Below, piece after piece: positions 18,707 through 27,381 of a stretch of DNA of 61,397 nucleotides. Positions within the stretch are counted from its first letter, which is position 1. Each line of letters starts with the position of its first letter. The stretch is taken from positions 1 to 61,397 of the forward strand of contig NZ_LJRO01000446.1 in NCBI RefSeq assembly GCF_001401155.1, read 5' to 3'. The stretch comes from Pseudomonas tremae. GTDB lineage: Bacteria; Pseudomonadota; Gammaproteobacteria; Pseudomonadales; Pseudomonadaceae. Position numbers and translations under genes: made by a program. The notes under the pieces are model-generated. The model made no database searches, was not told the origin of the DNA, and was given only the letters and a program-made list of their open reading frames with translations.

Positions 18707-20068
18707 GTGAACAGACCGGCTAACCAACTTTTCGATGCCTATTTCACTCAGGCTGACATGCGCGAGGTTTTCTGCGATCGAGGTCGCGTTCAGGGCATGC
18801 TCGATTTCGAGGCCGCCCTGGCCCGCGCGCAAGCACGTACAGGCCTCATTCCGGCCAGCGTGGTGGCGGATATCGAGCAAAGCTGTCATGCGGATCTGTT
18901 CGACTTCGATGAGCTGGCCATTGCCATCGGCAGTGCCGGCAACTCGGCGATTCCACTGGTCAAGGCGCTGGGCAGGCAGATTGCCGCAAACAGCCCGCAA
19001 GCCGAGCGCTATGTTCATATGGGGGCGACCAGTCAGGACGTCATGGACAGCGGGTTGGTGCTGCAACTGCGTCAGGCGATCATTTTGCTCGAACGCGATC
19101 TGACCCAGCTGGCCGAGGTGTTGGCCGAGCAGGCGCAGCGCTATGCAAGCACGCCGCTGGCCGGACGTACCTGGTTACAGCAAGCCACACCTGTCACGCT
19201 GGGGATGAAAATTGCCGGCTGGCTGGGCGCCGTCACCCGCCATCGGCAGCGCCTGAACGAGATCAGACCGCGCCTGTTGTGCCTGCAATTCGGTGGTGCT
19301 TCCGGCAGCCTTGCCGCGCTGGGTGATCAGGCGCTTCCGGTTGCGCAGGCGCTGGCGAGCGAGCTGCAACTGGAACTGCCCGAGCAACCCTGGCACACCC
19401 AGCGCGATCGTCTGGCGGAGTTTGCCTGCCTGCTGGGGATGATCGCCGGCAGCCTTGGCAAGCTGGGGCGTGACGTCAGCCTGTTGATGCAGACTGAAGT
19501 GGGCGAAGTCTTCGAACCTTCGGCACCGGGTAAAGGCGGCTCATCGACCATGCCGCACAAGCGCAACCCGGTCGGCGCCGCAGTGATGATCGGCGCAGCG
19601 ACACGCGCGCCGGGGCTGGTTGCGACGATGCTGGCCGCCATGCCGCAAGAACACGAGCGCAGCCTGGGTTTGTGGCATGCCGAATGGGAAACCCTTCCTG
19701 AGCTCTGCTGCCTGGTGTCGGGCTCGTTGCAACAGGCGTTGCAGGTGATACCCGGCCTGCAGGTCGACGCCGAGCGCATGCGCATCAACCTGGAGTCTAC
19801 CCGGGGCCTGGTGCTGGCCGAAGCGGCAAGCATTGCGCTGGCGCAGCGCATAGGCCGTGACGCTGCCCATCATCTGATCGAACAGTGCTGTCGTCGTGCG
19901 GTAGAGCAGGGCGCGCACCTGCGTCAGGTGCTCGGCGAAAACCCCCAGGTCAGCGAGCACCTTTCTTCCGACGAGCTGGATCGCCTGCTTGATCCGGCCC
20001 ACTACCTTGGCCAGGCCCGACAGTGGGTCGAACGTGCCGTGGCCGAACACACAAGGATTTCCCGATGA
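18707..20068 (+). CDS. pcaB: 3-carboxy-cis,cis-muconate cycloisomerase
   Basis: Fumarase/aspartase superfamily enzyme, 453 residues, converting 3-carboxymuconate to 4-carboxymuconolactone. The superfamily signature GGSSTMPHKRNP is present near residue 275, and HMGATSQDVMDSG gives the conserved TS(Q)D region. The start is GTG (NRPANQLFDAYFT), since the nearby ATGs run directly into stops. Its stop overlaps the start of pcaC (ATGA). pcaD, normally located between pcaB and pcaC in Pseudomonas, is absent. Confidence 0.93.
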   Translation: MNRPANQLFDAYFTQADMREVFCDRGRVQGMLDFEAALARAQARTGLIPASVVADIEQSCHADLFDFDELAIAIGSAGNSAIPLVKALGRQIAANSPQAERYVHMGATSQDVMDSGLVLQLRQAIILLERDLTQLAEVLAEQAQRYASTPLAGRTWLQQATPVTLGMKIAGWLGAVTRHRQRLNEIRPRLLCLQFGGASGSLAALGDQALPVAQALASELQLELPEQPWHTQRDRLAEFACLLGMIAGSLGKLGRDVSLLMQTEVGEVFEPSAPGKGGSSTMPHKRNPVGAAVMIGAATRAPGLVATMLAAMPQEHERSLGLWHAEWETLPELCCLVSGSLQQALQVIPGLQVDAERMRINLESTRGLVLAEAASIALAQRIGRDAAHHLIEQCCRRAVEQGAHLRQVLGENPQVSEHLSSDELDRLLDPAHYLGQARQWVERAVAEHTRISR

Positions 20069-20466
20069 CCGAAGACGAACGTTACGAAGCTGGCATGCAG
20101 GTGCGCCGCGCGGTGCTGGGTGACGCGCACGTTGATAACAGCCTCAGCAAACTGACGCCGTTCAACGAAGAGTTTCAGGAAATGATCACCCGCCATGCGT
20201 GGGGAGATATCTGGACGCGCCCGGGCTTGCCCCGGCACACGCGCAGCCTGATCACCATCGCCATGCTGATCGGCATGAACCGTGAGGGTGAATTGCGCCT
20301 GCACCTGAAAGCTGCAAAAAACAACGGTGTGACCCGTGAAGAGATCAAGGAAGTGCTGATGCAGAGCGCTATCTATTGCGGCATTCCGGCAGCCAACGCG
20401 ACGTTTCACCTGGCCGAGGCGGTCTGGGACGAGATGGGTGTGGAATCGTTTTGCGAAGGCTCATAG
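20065..20466 (+). CDS. pcaC: 4-carboxymuconolactone decarboxylase
   Basis: 133 residues of the CMD family (YEAGMQVRRAVLGDAHVDNS, HAWGDIWTRPGLPRHTRSL). It decarboxylates 4-carboxymuconolactone to 3-oxoadipate enol-lactone. It starts inside the pcaB stop codon, so it is translationally coupled. The next enzyme, enol-lactone hydrolase (PcaD), is not encoded in the window. The protein is full length and not a PcaD-PcaC fusion. Confidence 0.94.
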   Translation: MTEDERYEAGMQVRRAVLGDAHVDNSLSKLTPFNEEFQEMITRHAWGDIWTRPGLPRHTRSLITIAMLIGMNREGELRLHLKAAKNNGVTREEIKEVLMQSAIYCGIPAANATFHLAEAVWDEMGVESFCEGS

Positions 20467-20521
20467 TGGCCTTGGGAAAAACGCCGCCGCAGCATCGCGC
20501 ACTGCGGCAGTATTTTTCCGA

Positions 20522-21778
20522 TCAGAGTAACGACAGTGGGTAACTGACAATGACGCGGTTCTCGTCGAACTGATTGGTGTTGTAGTCACGGCGCATGGTC
20601 GAGTTGCGCCATTTCAGCGTCAGGTTCTTGAACGTGCCGCTCTGCAACACATAAGCCAGCTCGGTCTCCCGCGCCCATTCTTCGCCATCGGTGATGGCAC
20701 CTGTATGGACGTTCTCGCCGCTGATGTAGCGGTTCATCAGGGTCAAACCGGGCGTGCCGAGCGCCGCAAAGTCATAGTCGTGACGCAGTTGCCAGGATTT
20801 TTCCCGGGCGTTATCGAAGCTTGAATTGTAACTGTCGTTGGCCAGCGTGCCGCCGCTGGTGCCATTGACACGCATCCACGCGCTGTCGCCACTGACTTTC
20901 TGCAGGCCAACGTAGAATGTGTTGCCGCCGTGTTTCGCAGAGAGCAGGGCGGACCAGGTCTTGTTATCCAGATCGCCAGCCAGTGACCGACCATCGTCTT
21001 TGCCCTGGAAGTAGCCGAGGTTGGCGCCCAGCGTCCAGCTGCCCAGAGGCTGACTGTGCAACAGGTTGACGTATTGCTGATGGTAGATGTCTTCAAGTTC
21101 GGCGTACCACACTCCGATCTGGGTACGCTTTTCGTTGAATACGTATTCGCCGCCAGCGAAGTTGAAACGGTCAGAGGTAAAGCCTGTGCGACCGTTCATG
21201 GACATGTCTTCCATGCTGGCGTCATTGCGTGGGCTGTTGCCACGAAACTGCCCGCCGTACAGTGTGAGGTTGTCGATCTCCTTGGAGGTTATCTGACTGC
21301 CCTGAAAGGTTTGTGGCAGCGACCGACCGTCGTCGGAGCGCAGGATGGGCAGCACGGGCATCCACTCTCCGACCTTGAGTTCGGTTTTCGAGAAGCGCGC
21401 CTTGCCTGCGACCGCCAGCCTTCCAAAGTCATCGGCCGGACGCCCGTCGCTGTGTATCGGCAACAATTGGGTGCCCCCCGTGCCTTTGCCACCATCGAGT
21501 TTGAGCGAGTACAGCCCCAGTGCGTCTACGCCAAAACCGACTGTGCCCTGAGTAAAACCTGAACGGGCGTCGAAAATGAAATTCTGCGTCCATTCCTCGG
21601 CGTAGTTCTGCGAATTGGCCGGGTCCACGAAGTTGCGGTTGATGTAGAAGTTGCGTAGGTTCAGATTGACCTTGGCGTCCTCGACAAACCCGGCAGCATG
21701 GCTGGTCATGGGGGAGAGGGCCGCAGCGATGGCCGCAGAAAAGCCGCAAACGATTTTGCAGGAGGGATTCGAGCGCAT
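20522..21778 (-). CDS. OprD/BenF family outer-membrane porin
   Basis: 418 residues: signal peptide ending at SHAAG, then an 18-strand OprD-type beta barrel. The typical NLNLRNFYINRNF, the arginine-ladder region and a C terminus ending in a hydrophobic residue (VSYPLSLL) are visible. Members of this family import aromatic and other carboxylates. Between pcaC and a divergent transporter gene it most likely serves quinate, shikimate or protocatechuate uptake. The ATG at 21778 is used because the signal peptide starts there. Promoter region shared with the DMT transporter gene. Confidence 0.88.
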   Translation of the reverse strand: MRSNPSCKIVCGFSAAIAAALSPMTSHAAGFVEDAKVNLNLRNFYINRNFVDPANSQNYAEEWTQNFIFDARSGFTQGTVGFGVDALGLYSLKLDGGKGTGGTQLLPIHSDGRPADDFGRLAVAGKARFSKTELKVGEWMPVLPILRSDDGRSLPQTFQGSQITSKEIDNLTLYGGQFRGNSPRNDASMEDMSMNGRTGFTSDRFNFAGGEYVFNEKRTQIGVWYAELEDIYHQQYVNLLHSQPLGSWTLGANLGYFQGKDDGRSLAGDLDNKTWSALLSAKHGGNTFYVGLQKVSGDSAWMRVNGTSGGTLANDSYNSSFDNAREKSWQLRHDYDFAALGTPGLTLMNRYISGENVHTGAITDGEEWARETELAYVLQSGTFKNLTLKWRNSTMRRDYNTNQFDENRVIVSYPLSLL

Positions 21779-21853
21779 GGAACAGACCTTTTTTGTAGTT
21801 ATCGAGTCGTTGTAGCTGGTCATGATAGTGAAAGGCCCGGGTGTTGGCCGCAA

Positions 21854-21915
21854 TTGTAAAAGTGCTGTTCAGGGCGATAATCGAACGGTAATGAACCAGT
21901 TGGAACATTTTGTTC
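21854..21915 (+). promoter_or_regulatory. Predicted sigma70 promoter with PcaR-like and TetR-like operators
   Basis: On the plus strand TTGTAA (21854-21859), a 16-base spacer and GATAAT (21876-21881) form a promoter reading toward the DMT transporter gene. The -10 box lies inside GGGCGATAATCGAAC (21872-21886). This differs at three positions from the P. putida PcaR site I recall, GTTCGATAATCGCAC. Thirteen bases downstream is an AACCAGTTGGAACA element (21894-21907), shared with the quiC and quinate-dehydrogenase promoters. The dyad could also act on the divergent porin promoter. Confidence 0.65.
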
Positions 21916-22027
21916 AAGACGTTGCAGCGGTATGTGCGATGCTCCCCGATTTGCATGATACATGCAGCGTATTACGTTGCCTCCCGCGTCAGGGCAGGTT
22001 GCTACACACTTTGAACAAGGAAGTGCA

Positions 22028-22915
22028 ATGAGCATTGCCAGTACGCCGTTGTCCGGCGTCAATCGACCTCTGAAAGGCATCGGCTTCATTCTTTTGGCGA
22101 CTTTTCTGTTTGCCAGTCACGACACGCTGTCCAAATACCTGTCCGGTTTTTACCCGATCATTCTTGTGGTCTGGGCGCGATATCTGGTCCACACGTTGCT
22201 CATGGCCTGCATCTTCATGCCGTCGGCAGGGGTCCGTGTTCTGCGCACCAAACGGCCCGGGATGCAAGCTTTGCGGGCGCTTGCGCTGTTGGGCACCAGC
22301 CTTTTGTTTACCAGCAGTCTGATGTTCATCCCCCAGGCAGAGGCGACGGCGGTCAACTTCCTCGCGCCGCTGCTGGTGACGGCATTGTCAGTGCCGCTGC
22401 TGCATGAACGAGTGACGCGCGGGCAGTGGATAGCGGTGGTCGTGGGGTTTGTCGGGGTGATGATCATTATTCATCCGGGCGGTGAACTGTTCACGCTGGC
22501 GATTCTGCTGCCGCTGTCGTCGGCCTTGTGTTTTGCGCTGTATCAACTCCTGACGCGGCTGGTGAGCCCGTTCGACAGTCCGACCACCAGCAATTTTTTC
22601 GCGGGGCTGTTCAATACGCTATTTATGAGCGCGCTGGTGCCATTCTTCTGGGAAGTGCCAGCACTCAAGCACTTGCCGTTTCTGCTGGCGCTGGGCGCAT
22701 GCGGCATGTCTGCCCACTTGCTGCTGACTCAGGCGTTCCGCTTCGCCGCCCCGGCCATGCTTGCGCCGTTCAGTTACTGCCAGATTGTCTTTGCAGGGCT
22801 GCTGGGTTATCTGGTCTTCGACCATACGCCATCCCCGACCGCGCAGGCCGGCATCGCCATTATCTGTCTGAGCGGACTGGCGGCGGCATGGCAACAGCGG
22901 CGTAAGGGCGGGTAG
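22028..22915 (+). CDS. DMT superfamily transporter (EamA type)
   Basis: 295 residues, ten hydrophobic segments in two EamA repeats (FILLATFLFASHDTLSKYL... and the second from about residue 150). The ATG at 22028 follows AAGGAAG. A shared operator pattern upstream puts it in the quinate/shikimate regulon. It may move an aromatic or alicyclic acid or an intermediate, but the family is too broad for a substrate call. Confidence 0.82.
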   Translation: MSIASTPLSGVNRPLKGIGFILLATFLFASHDTLSKYLSGFYPIILVVWARYLVHTLLMACIFMPSAGVRVLRTKRPGMQALRALALLGTSLLFTSSLMFIPQAEATAVNFLAPLLVTALSVPLLHERVTRGQWIAVVVGFVGVMIIIHPGGELFTLAILLPLSSALCFALYQLLTRLVSPFDSPTTSNFFAGLFNTLFMSALVPFFWEVPALKHLPFLLALGACGMSAHLLLTQAFRFAAPAMLAPFSYCQIVFAGLLGYLVFDHTPSPTAQAGIAIICLSGLAAAWQQRRKGG

Positions 22916-23422
22916 CGTCTGGCGCTGAAACCTTCGATTGTTGGCGATGCCAATGTTCAGTCGGCATATGGCTCCTAACGCCCTGCATCACAAGTCTTGA
23001 GCGCAGCACAATGTCATGCTCCGCCTGCAGGAGGCCGCCATACGTGCTTTTCGATCACTTTGGCACTGACGACGCAGAGTGCGACGTTAGTGACGGCTGA
23101 GTCCTGGCGCTGATCCGGGGGTAGCCTGGCAGGACGCCAGGCTAGCCGCACCGGGCCATGGATGGCCCGTTGCGGCGACCCCCGGATCAGTGTCAGGGCG
23201 AAGGGACCCGACGAAGTCGGGCCGGAAACAGGAGCGAGGGGCTTTGGTTACTTTGGCCCCATCAAAGTAACTCGCCGAGGGGCGAAAAGGTGAGCTGAGC
23301 CAGAGACAGATACCACTGACAGCGCACAACCGCTGTATGACGCAGAGCGTCACGAAATGCATCCCCACGCGGAGCGTGGGGACCATAGCCATGTGAGCCG
23401 GGCTTTTTGATGGTTCAGGCGA
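22916..23422. repeat. Hairpin-array repeat region (nine stem-loops in about 270 bases)
   Basis: This 507-base stretch has no convincing gene. From 23110 to 23381 it is a string of perfect or near-perfect stem-loops. An outer 13-bp stem (23110-23122 with 23178-23190) encloses two hairpins (23123-23143 and 23153-23168). Then come hairpins at 23207-23221, 23247-23271, 23273-23284, 23319-23336, 23338-23352 and 23363-23381. Segments such as the GTTACTTTG/CAAAGTAAC stem and CCCCACGC-GGA-GCGTGGGG look like dispersed Pseudomonas intergenic repeats that I have seen in many places. The 101-residue ORF across it is not credible. Confidence 0.75.
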
Positions 23423-24751
23423 TTACTCGCTGAGCGTCGGAACCTTGCGGGGTGCCATGAAGTACAGCCAGAGCAGCGCGATGAAATACATCGCCGGGAT
23501 CATCGTGAACAGCACGTTGTAATTATTGTTGGTGGCCGTCAGCACGGCACCGACGATCTGAGTCATGAACATGCCGCCAATGGCCGCACACATGCCGCCG
23601 AAGCCGAACACCGTGCTCATCATGTGCTTGGGCGTGTAGTCCATCACCAGGCTCCAGATGTTCGCAGTCCATGCCTGATGCGCACCGACGGCCAGGGAAA
23701 TCGCCAGCACCGCTACCCACAGGCCGCTCGCGTTGGCAGCGAACACAACGCTGCAGATCGTGATAGCGAACACCAGCATCGACACCAGCCGTGCCTTGGT
23801 TGCCCGCATGCCACGCCCGATCAGCCAAGACGACAGAATGCCACCACCTACACTGCCGAAGTCAGCGGTCAGCCAGATCAGGATCAACGGGATACCCATC
23901 TGCGTCACGCTGATCCCCAGGTTGTACTGCTGATTCAGAAACGGCGGCAGCCAGTACAGGTAGAACCAGAATACCGGCGCAGTAATCGCGTACGCCAGAG
24001 CGAACGCCCAGGTGCCGCGCATCTTCAGGATGCCTGAGAAGGGCACCTTGACCGGCTCTGGCTCGACTTCCTGATTGATGTAATCCAGTTCGCTTTTGCT
24101 GACCGTTGGATGCTCTTCAGGGTTGTAGTACTTCAGGCGCCACATGACCACCCAGACAAGCCCCAGCGAACCCATCGCCACGAACGCTGCCTGCCAGCCC
24201 CATACCGTCAGAATCAGCGGCAGCAAGGCAGGAGTCAGCATGGCGCCGACGTTGGTGCCGGCGTTGAAGATGCCGGTCGCGACGGCGCGCTCACCGGCCG
24301 GGAACCACAGGCGCGTGGTCTTCACGCACGCCGGGTAGTTGGCGGCCTCGGTCAGGCCCAGAATGAAACGGCAGACCATGAAGCCAACTGCGGAAGTCGC
24401 CAGACCGTGCGCGCCGGTTGCCAGGCTCCACAGCAGCACTGCCAGGAAGAAAGCTCGCTTGACGCCGACTTTGTCGATGAAGCGACCTTGCAGTACGAAG
24501 CCGACTGCATAGCCGACCTGGAACCAGAAATTGATGTTGGCGTAGTCCATCGCCGTCCAGCTCATTTCCTTGGCCAGGATGGGCTGCATGACCCCGAGCG
24601 CTGCCCGGTCGATGTAGTTCAGCGTGGTGGCAAAAAACACCAGGGCAAGCATGCCCCAGCGGGTCTTGCCCACGGCGAGTGCGCCGCGAATCTTTTCACC
24701 CATCCCGGCACGGGCGGCCTGGGCGACAGGGTTGGTCTGGGTATTGAGCAT
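23423..24751 (-). CDS. MFS transporter, anion:cation symporter (ACS) family
   Basis: 442 residues, twelve membrane helices. The motif NYIDRAALGVMQPIL in helix 1 and RFILGLTEAANYPACVK in helix 4-5 are typical of ACS-family hexuronate/glucarate/aromatic acid symporters (GudP, ExuT). Its place divergent from quiC makes quinate or shikimate the most likely substrate, as homologous P. putida clusters carry an MFS gene beside quiC. That is inference from context. Confidence 0.83.
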   Translation of the reverse strand: MLNTQTNPVAQAARAGMGEKIRGALAVGKTRWGMLALVFFATTLNYIDRAALGVMQPILAKEMSWTAMDYANINFWFQVGYAVGFVLQGRFIDKVGVKRAFFLAVLLWSLATGAHGLATSAVGFMVCRFILGLTEAANYPACVKTTRLWFPAGERAVATGIFNAGTNVGAMLTPALLPLILTVWGWQAAFVAMGSLGLVWVVMWRLKYYNPEEHPTVSKSELDYINQEVEPEPVKVPFSGILKMRGTWAFALAYAITAPVFWFYLYWLPPFLNQQYNLGISVTQMGIPLILIWLTADFGSVGGGILSSWLIGRGMRATKARLVSMLVFAITICSVVFAANASGLWVAVLAISLAVGAHQAWTANIWSLVMDYTPKHMMSTVFGFGGMCAAIGGMFMTQIVGAVLTATNNNYNVLFTMIPAMYFIALLWLYFMAPRKVPTLSE

Positions 24752-25370
24752 GATGATCTAACCATCCGTTCCAGGACTGTGCTGCTGGCAACAGTCGGAC
24801 TGAGAAGTCCACTCGATGCAGGCGTTGTGCAGGTAAAAGTGACGTCGTAGAACCGGGTTTCGCCAAGCCGGTTGAAGTTCAGGCTTTCAGCGAAACGATT
24901 CGTCGGGCCGACAATTTACAGGTTGAGCCGCGCAAGTGCTTTGGAATGTTTCAGGCGGAGCGAACCGCGACCGGATTATTGACCGGAGGCGTTCGTCGGG
25001 CATGACGTGTGGCCGGATGGGCGAGCGGGCTTTCAAGCGAGGCGAAGAGGGAGCGCATGAGCAAGGTTCCTGTTGTTTGAATTGTTATGGGTTGCTGCTG
25101 ATGAAGCGAAAAATCAAAACGTCTGGCTGTGGGGCTATCCTGCAATGTGACGCTGATGTTGAGCATTGCGCGGTACAGCGTCAATTGACTAAAACGGCTT
25201 CTGTTCGATAATCGAACGTAAAACTAACCAGTTCGTACACTTTATGTTGCTGTAGGATTTTGACAGGCAAATACTTTATCCGCACCTCTGAATAAGGCCG
25301 GGAAAGGCCGGGATGCGGTGCAGTCCAGTCGTGACCCGATCAGGTCGCGTTCACCCAGGAGCTGAAAAGC
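24752..25370. other. Regulatory region between divergent MFS transporter gene and quiC
   Basis: 619 bases. The right part holds the quiC promoter and operators (25185-25248). A 91-codon ORF at 24936-25211 (plus) has no family features and overlaps the promoter, so I do not call it. The left part must carry the promoter of the MFS gene. CTAACCATCCGTTCC at 24758-24772 weakly resembles the AACC-type operator but fits only with a gap. Confidence 0.5.
25185..25248 (+). promoter_or_regulatory. quiC promoter with PcaR-like palindrome on the -10 box and a TetR-like box
   Basis: TTGACT (25185-25190), 16 bases, then GATAAT (25207-25212). The -10 lies in the perfect palindrome GTTCGATAATCGAAC (25203-25217), 14 of 15 identical to the P. 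putida PcaR operator as I remember it. Fourteen bases downstream begins AACCAGTTCGTACA (25226-25239), the second shared element. The spacing and order match the promoter at 21854-21915. Confidence 0.72.
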
Positions 25371-27278
25371 ATGCAGCGTTCAATTGCTACCGTATCCTTG
25401 AGCGGTACTCTGCCCGAAAAGCTCGAAGCCATCGCCGCAGCCGGCTTTGACGGCGTCGAGATTTTCGAAAACGATCTGTTGTATTACGACGGCAGCCCAC
25501 GCAACGTCAGGCAGATATGCGCTGATCTGGGCATTGCCATCACCCTGTTCCAGCCGTTTCGCGATTTTGAAGGCTGCCGCCGCGATCGTTTGCAGCGCAA
25601 CGTGGATCGTGCCGAGCGCAAATTTGACCTGATGCAGGAGCTGGGTACCGATCTGGTGCTGGTCTGCAGCAATGCGTCTGCCGATTCGGTGGGCGACGAA
25701 AACATTCTTCTGGATGACCTTGGGCTGCTGGCCGAGCGTGCCGGTGCCCGCAACTTGCGGATCGGCTACGAAGCGCTGGCCTGGGGCAAGCATGTGAATA
25801 CCTGGCAACAGGTCTGGAACCTGGTGCGTCAGGTCGATCATCCAGCCTTGGGCGTGCTGCTCGACAGCTTCCACACTTTGTCGCTGAAGGGCGACCCCAG
25901 CGCGATTGCGCAGATCCCGTGGGACAAGATTTTCTTCGTGCAGATGGCCGATGCGCCGATTCTGGCGATGGATGTGCTGGAGTGGAGCCGTCATTTTCGT
26001 TGTTTTCCGGGGCAGGGCGAATTTGACCTTGCCGGGTTCCTCGCGCCGATCCTGCGCAGCGGCTACACCGGCCCGCTGTCTCTGGAAGTGTTCAATGACG
26101 GCTTCCGCGCCGCACCAACCCGCGCCAATGCGGCAGACGGTTTGCGCTCGCTGCTGTATCTGGAAGAAAAAACCCGTCAGTTACTGGCGCGCGACGAGCC
26201 GGAGGCGGTTCCCGAGGTTCTGTTCAATCCGCCGCCTGCCAGCACCTACAACGGTGTCGAGTTTCTCGAGTTCGCGGTGGATGAAACCCACGGTGCTCGT
26301 CTCTCGGGCTGGTTGCAGCGGTTGGGTTTCGCCAAACTGGGTCAGCACCGCTCCAAGGCGGTCAGTTTGCTGGGGCAGGGGGATATCAAAATTGTCCTGA
26401 ATGCCGAACCTTATTCCTTTGCCCACAGTTTTTTCGAGTCCCACGGGCCGTCGCTGTGTGCCACTGCTTTGCGGGTCGATGATGGTCATCAGTCGCTCGA
26501 GCGCGCGCGTGCCTTCAAGGGGCAGCCCTATCGCGGGCTGGTCGGCCCCAACGAACGGGAGATCCCTTCGGTGCGTGCGCCGGATGGCAGCCTGATCTAC
26601 TTGGTCGACAAGGCGCTGCCCGGCGATTCTATCTACGACAACGATTTCGTCGTTGATCCGAAGGCGGTTGCCAAGGGCGGTTTGCAGCGTATCGATCATA
26701 TGGCCATGGCGCTGCCAGCCGACAGCCTCGACAGTTGGGTCCTGTTCTACAAAAGTATTCTGGATTTCGAGGCTGACGATGAAGTGGTACTGCCCGACCC
26801 TTATGGACTGGTCAAAAGCCGCGCCTTGCGCAGCCGTTGCAGCACCGTGCGCCTGCCGCTGAATATTTCCGAGAACCGCAACACGGCTATTTCCCACGCG
26901 CTGTCGAGCTATCGTGGCTCCGGCGTGCATCACATCGCGTTCTCTTGCGAAGACATCTTTGCCGAGGTCAGTCGCGCCAAGGAAGCTGGCGTACCATTGC
27001 TGGATATTCCGCTCAACTACTACGATGACCTGGCGGCGCGCTTCGATTTTGACGAAGAGTTTCTCAGCGAGCTGGCGTACTACAACGTGCTGTATGACCG
27101 GGATGCGCAGGGTGGCGAGCTGTTCCACGTCTACACGGATGCGTTTGACGGGCGCTTCTTCTTCGAGATACTGCAGCGCAAGAATGGTTACGTCGGCTAT
27201 GGCGCGGCCAATGTGCCGGTGCGTCTGGCTGCCATGGCCAAAGCCCGCAATGTTGCGGCGCGTCAGGCGCGTTTGTAA
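25371..27278 (+). CDS. quiC: 3-dehydroshikimate dehydratase QuiC (sugar-isomerase domain + HPPD-like domain)
   Basis: Converts 3-dehydroshikimate to protocatechuate. 635 residues in two parts. The first is an N-terminal AP-endonuclease/xylose-isomerase-like TIM barrel (about 1-275; QRSIATVSLSGTLPEKLEAI). The second is a C-terminal vicinal oxygen chelate domain resembling 4-hydroxyphenylpyruvate dioxygenase (about 285-635; RIDHMAMALP, VHHIAFSCEDIF, FFFEILQRKNGY give the His-His-Glu triad). This two-domain form is the QuiC1 type of pseudomonads. AGGAG precedes the ATG. It feeds the pcaHG product pathway to its left. Confidence 0.93.
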   Translation: MQRSIATVSLSGTLPEKLEAIAAAGFDGVEIFENDLLYYDGSPRNVRQICADLGIAITLFQPFRDFEGCRRDRLQRNVDRAERKFDLMQELGTDLVLVCSNASADSVGDENILLDDLGLLAERAGARNLRIGYEALAWGKHVNTWQQVWNLVRQVDHPALGVLLDSFHTLSLKGDPSAIAQIPWDKIFFVQMADAPILAMDVLEWSRHFRCFPGQGEFDLAGFLAPILRSGYTGPLSLEVFNDGFRAAPTRANAADGLRSLLYLEEKTRQLLARDEPEAVPEVLFNPPPASTYNGVEFLEFAVDETHGARLSGWLQRLGFAKLGQHRSKAVSLLGQGDIKIVLNAEPYSFAHSFFESHGPSLCATALRVDDGHQSLERARAFKGQPYRGLVGPNEREIPSVRAPDGSLIYLVDKALPGDSIYDNDFVVDPKAVAKGGLQRIDHMAMALPADSLDSWVLFYKSILDFEADDEVVLPDPYGLVKSRALRSRCSTVRLPLNISENRNTAISHALSSYRGSGVHHIAFSCEDIFAEVSRAKEAGVPLLDIPLNYYDDLAARFDFDEEFLSELAYYNVLYDRDAQGGELFHVYTDAFDGRFFFEILQRKNGYVGYGAANVPVRLAAMAKARNVAARQARL

Positions 27279-27381
27279 AAGCGCTGCCAGACAGGCTGTG
27301 AGTGGCGTGTGTCGCTCGCAGCTTCCTTCGCTTGCCGACGGGCTTCATACTTCGCGCATTACTCGTGTTCATGAGCCAATA

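Noticed and set aside
23087..23392. 101-codon ORF in the hairpin array
   Set aside because: It is made entirely of stem-loop repeats, and similar false ORFs arise wherever this repeat occurs.
24936..25211. 91-codon ORF upstream of quiC
   Set aside because: It covers the quiC promoter, has no family features and no good ribosome site.
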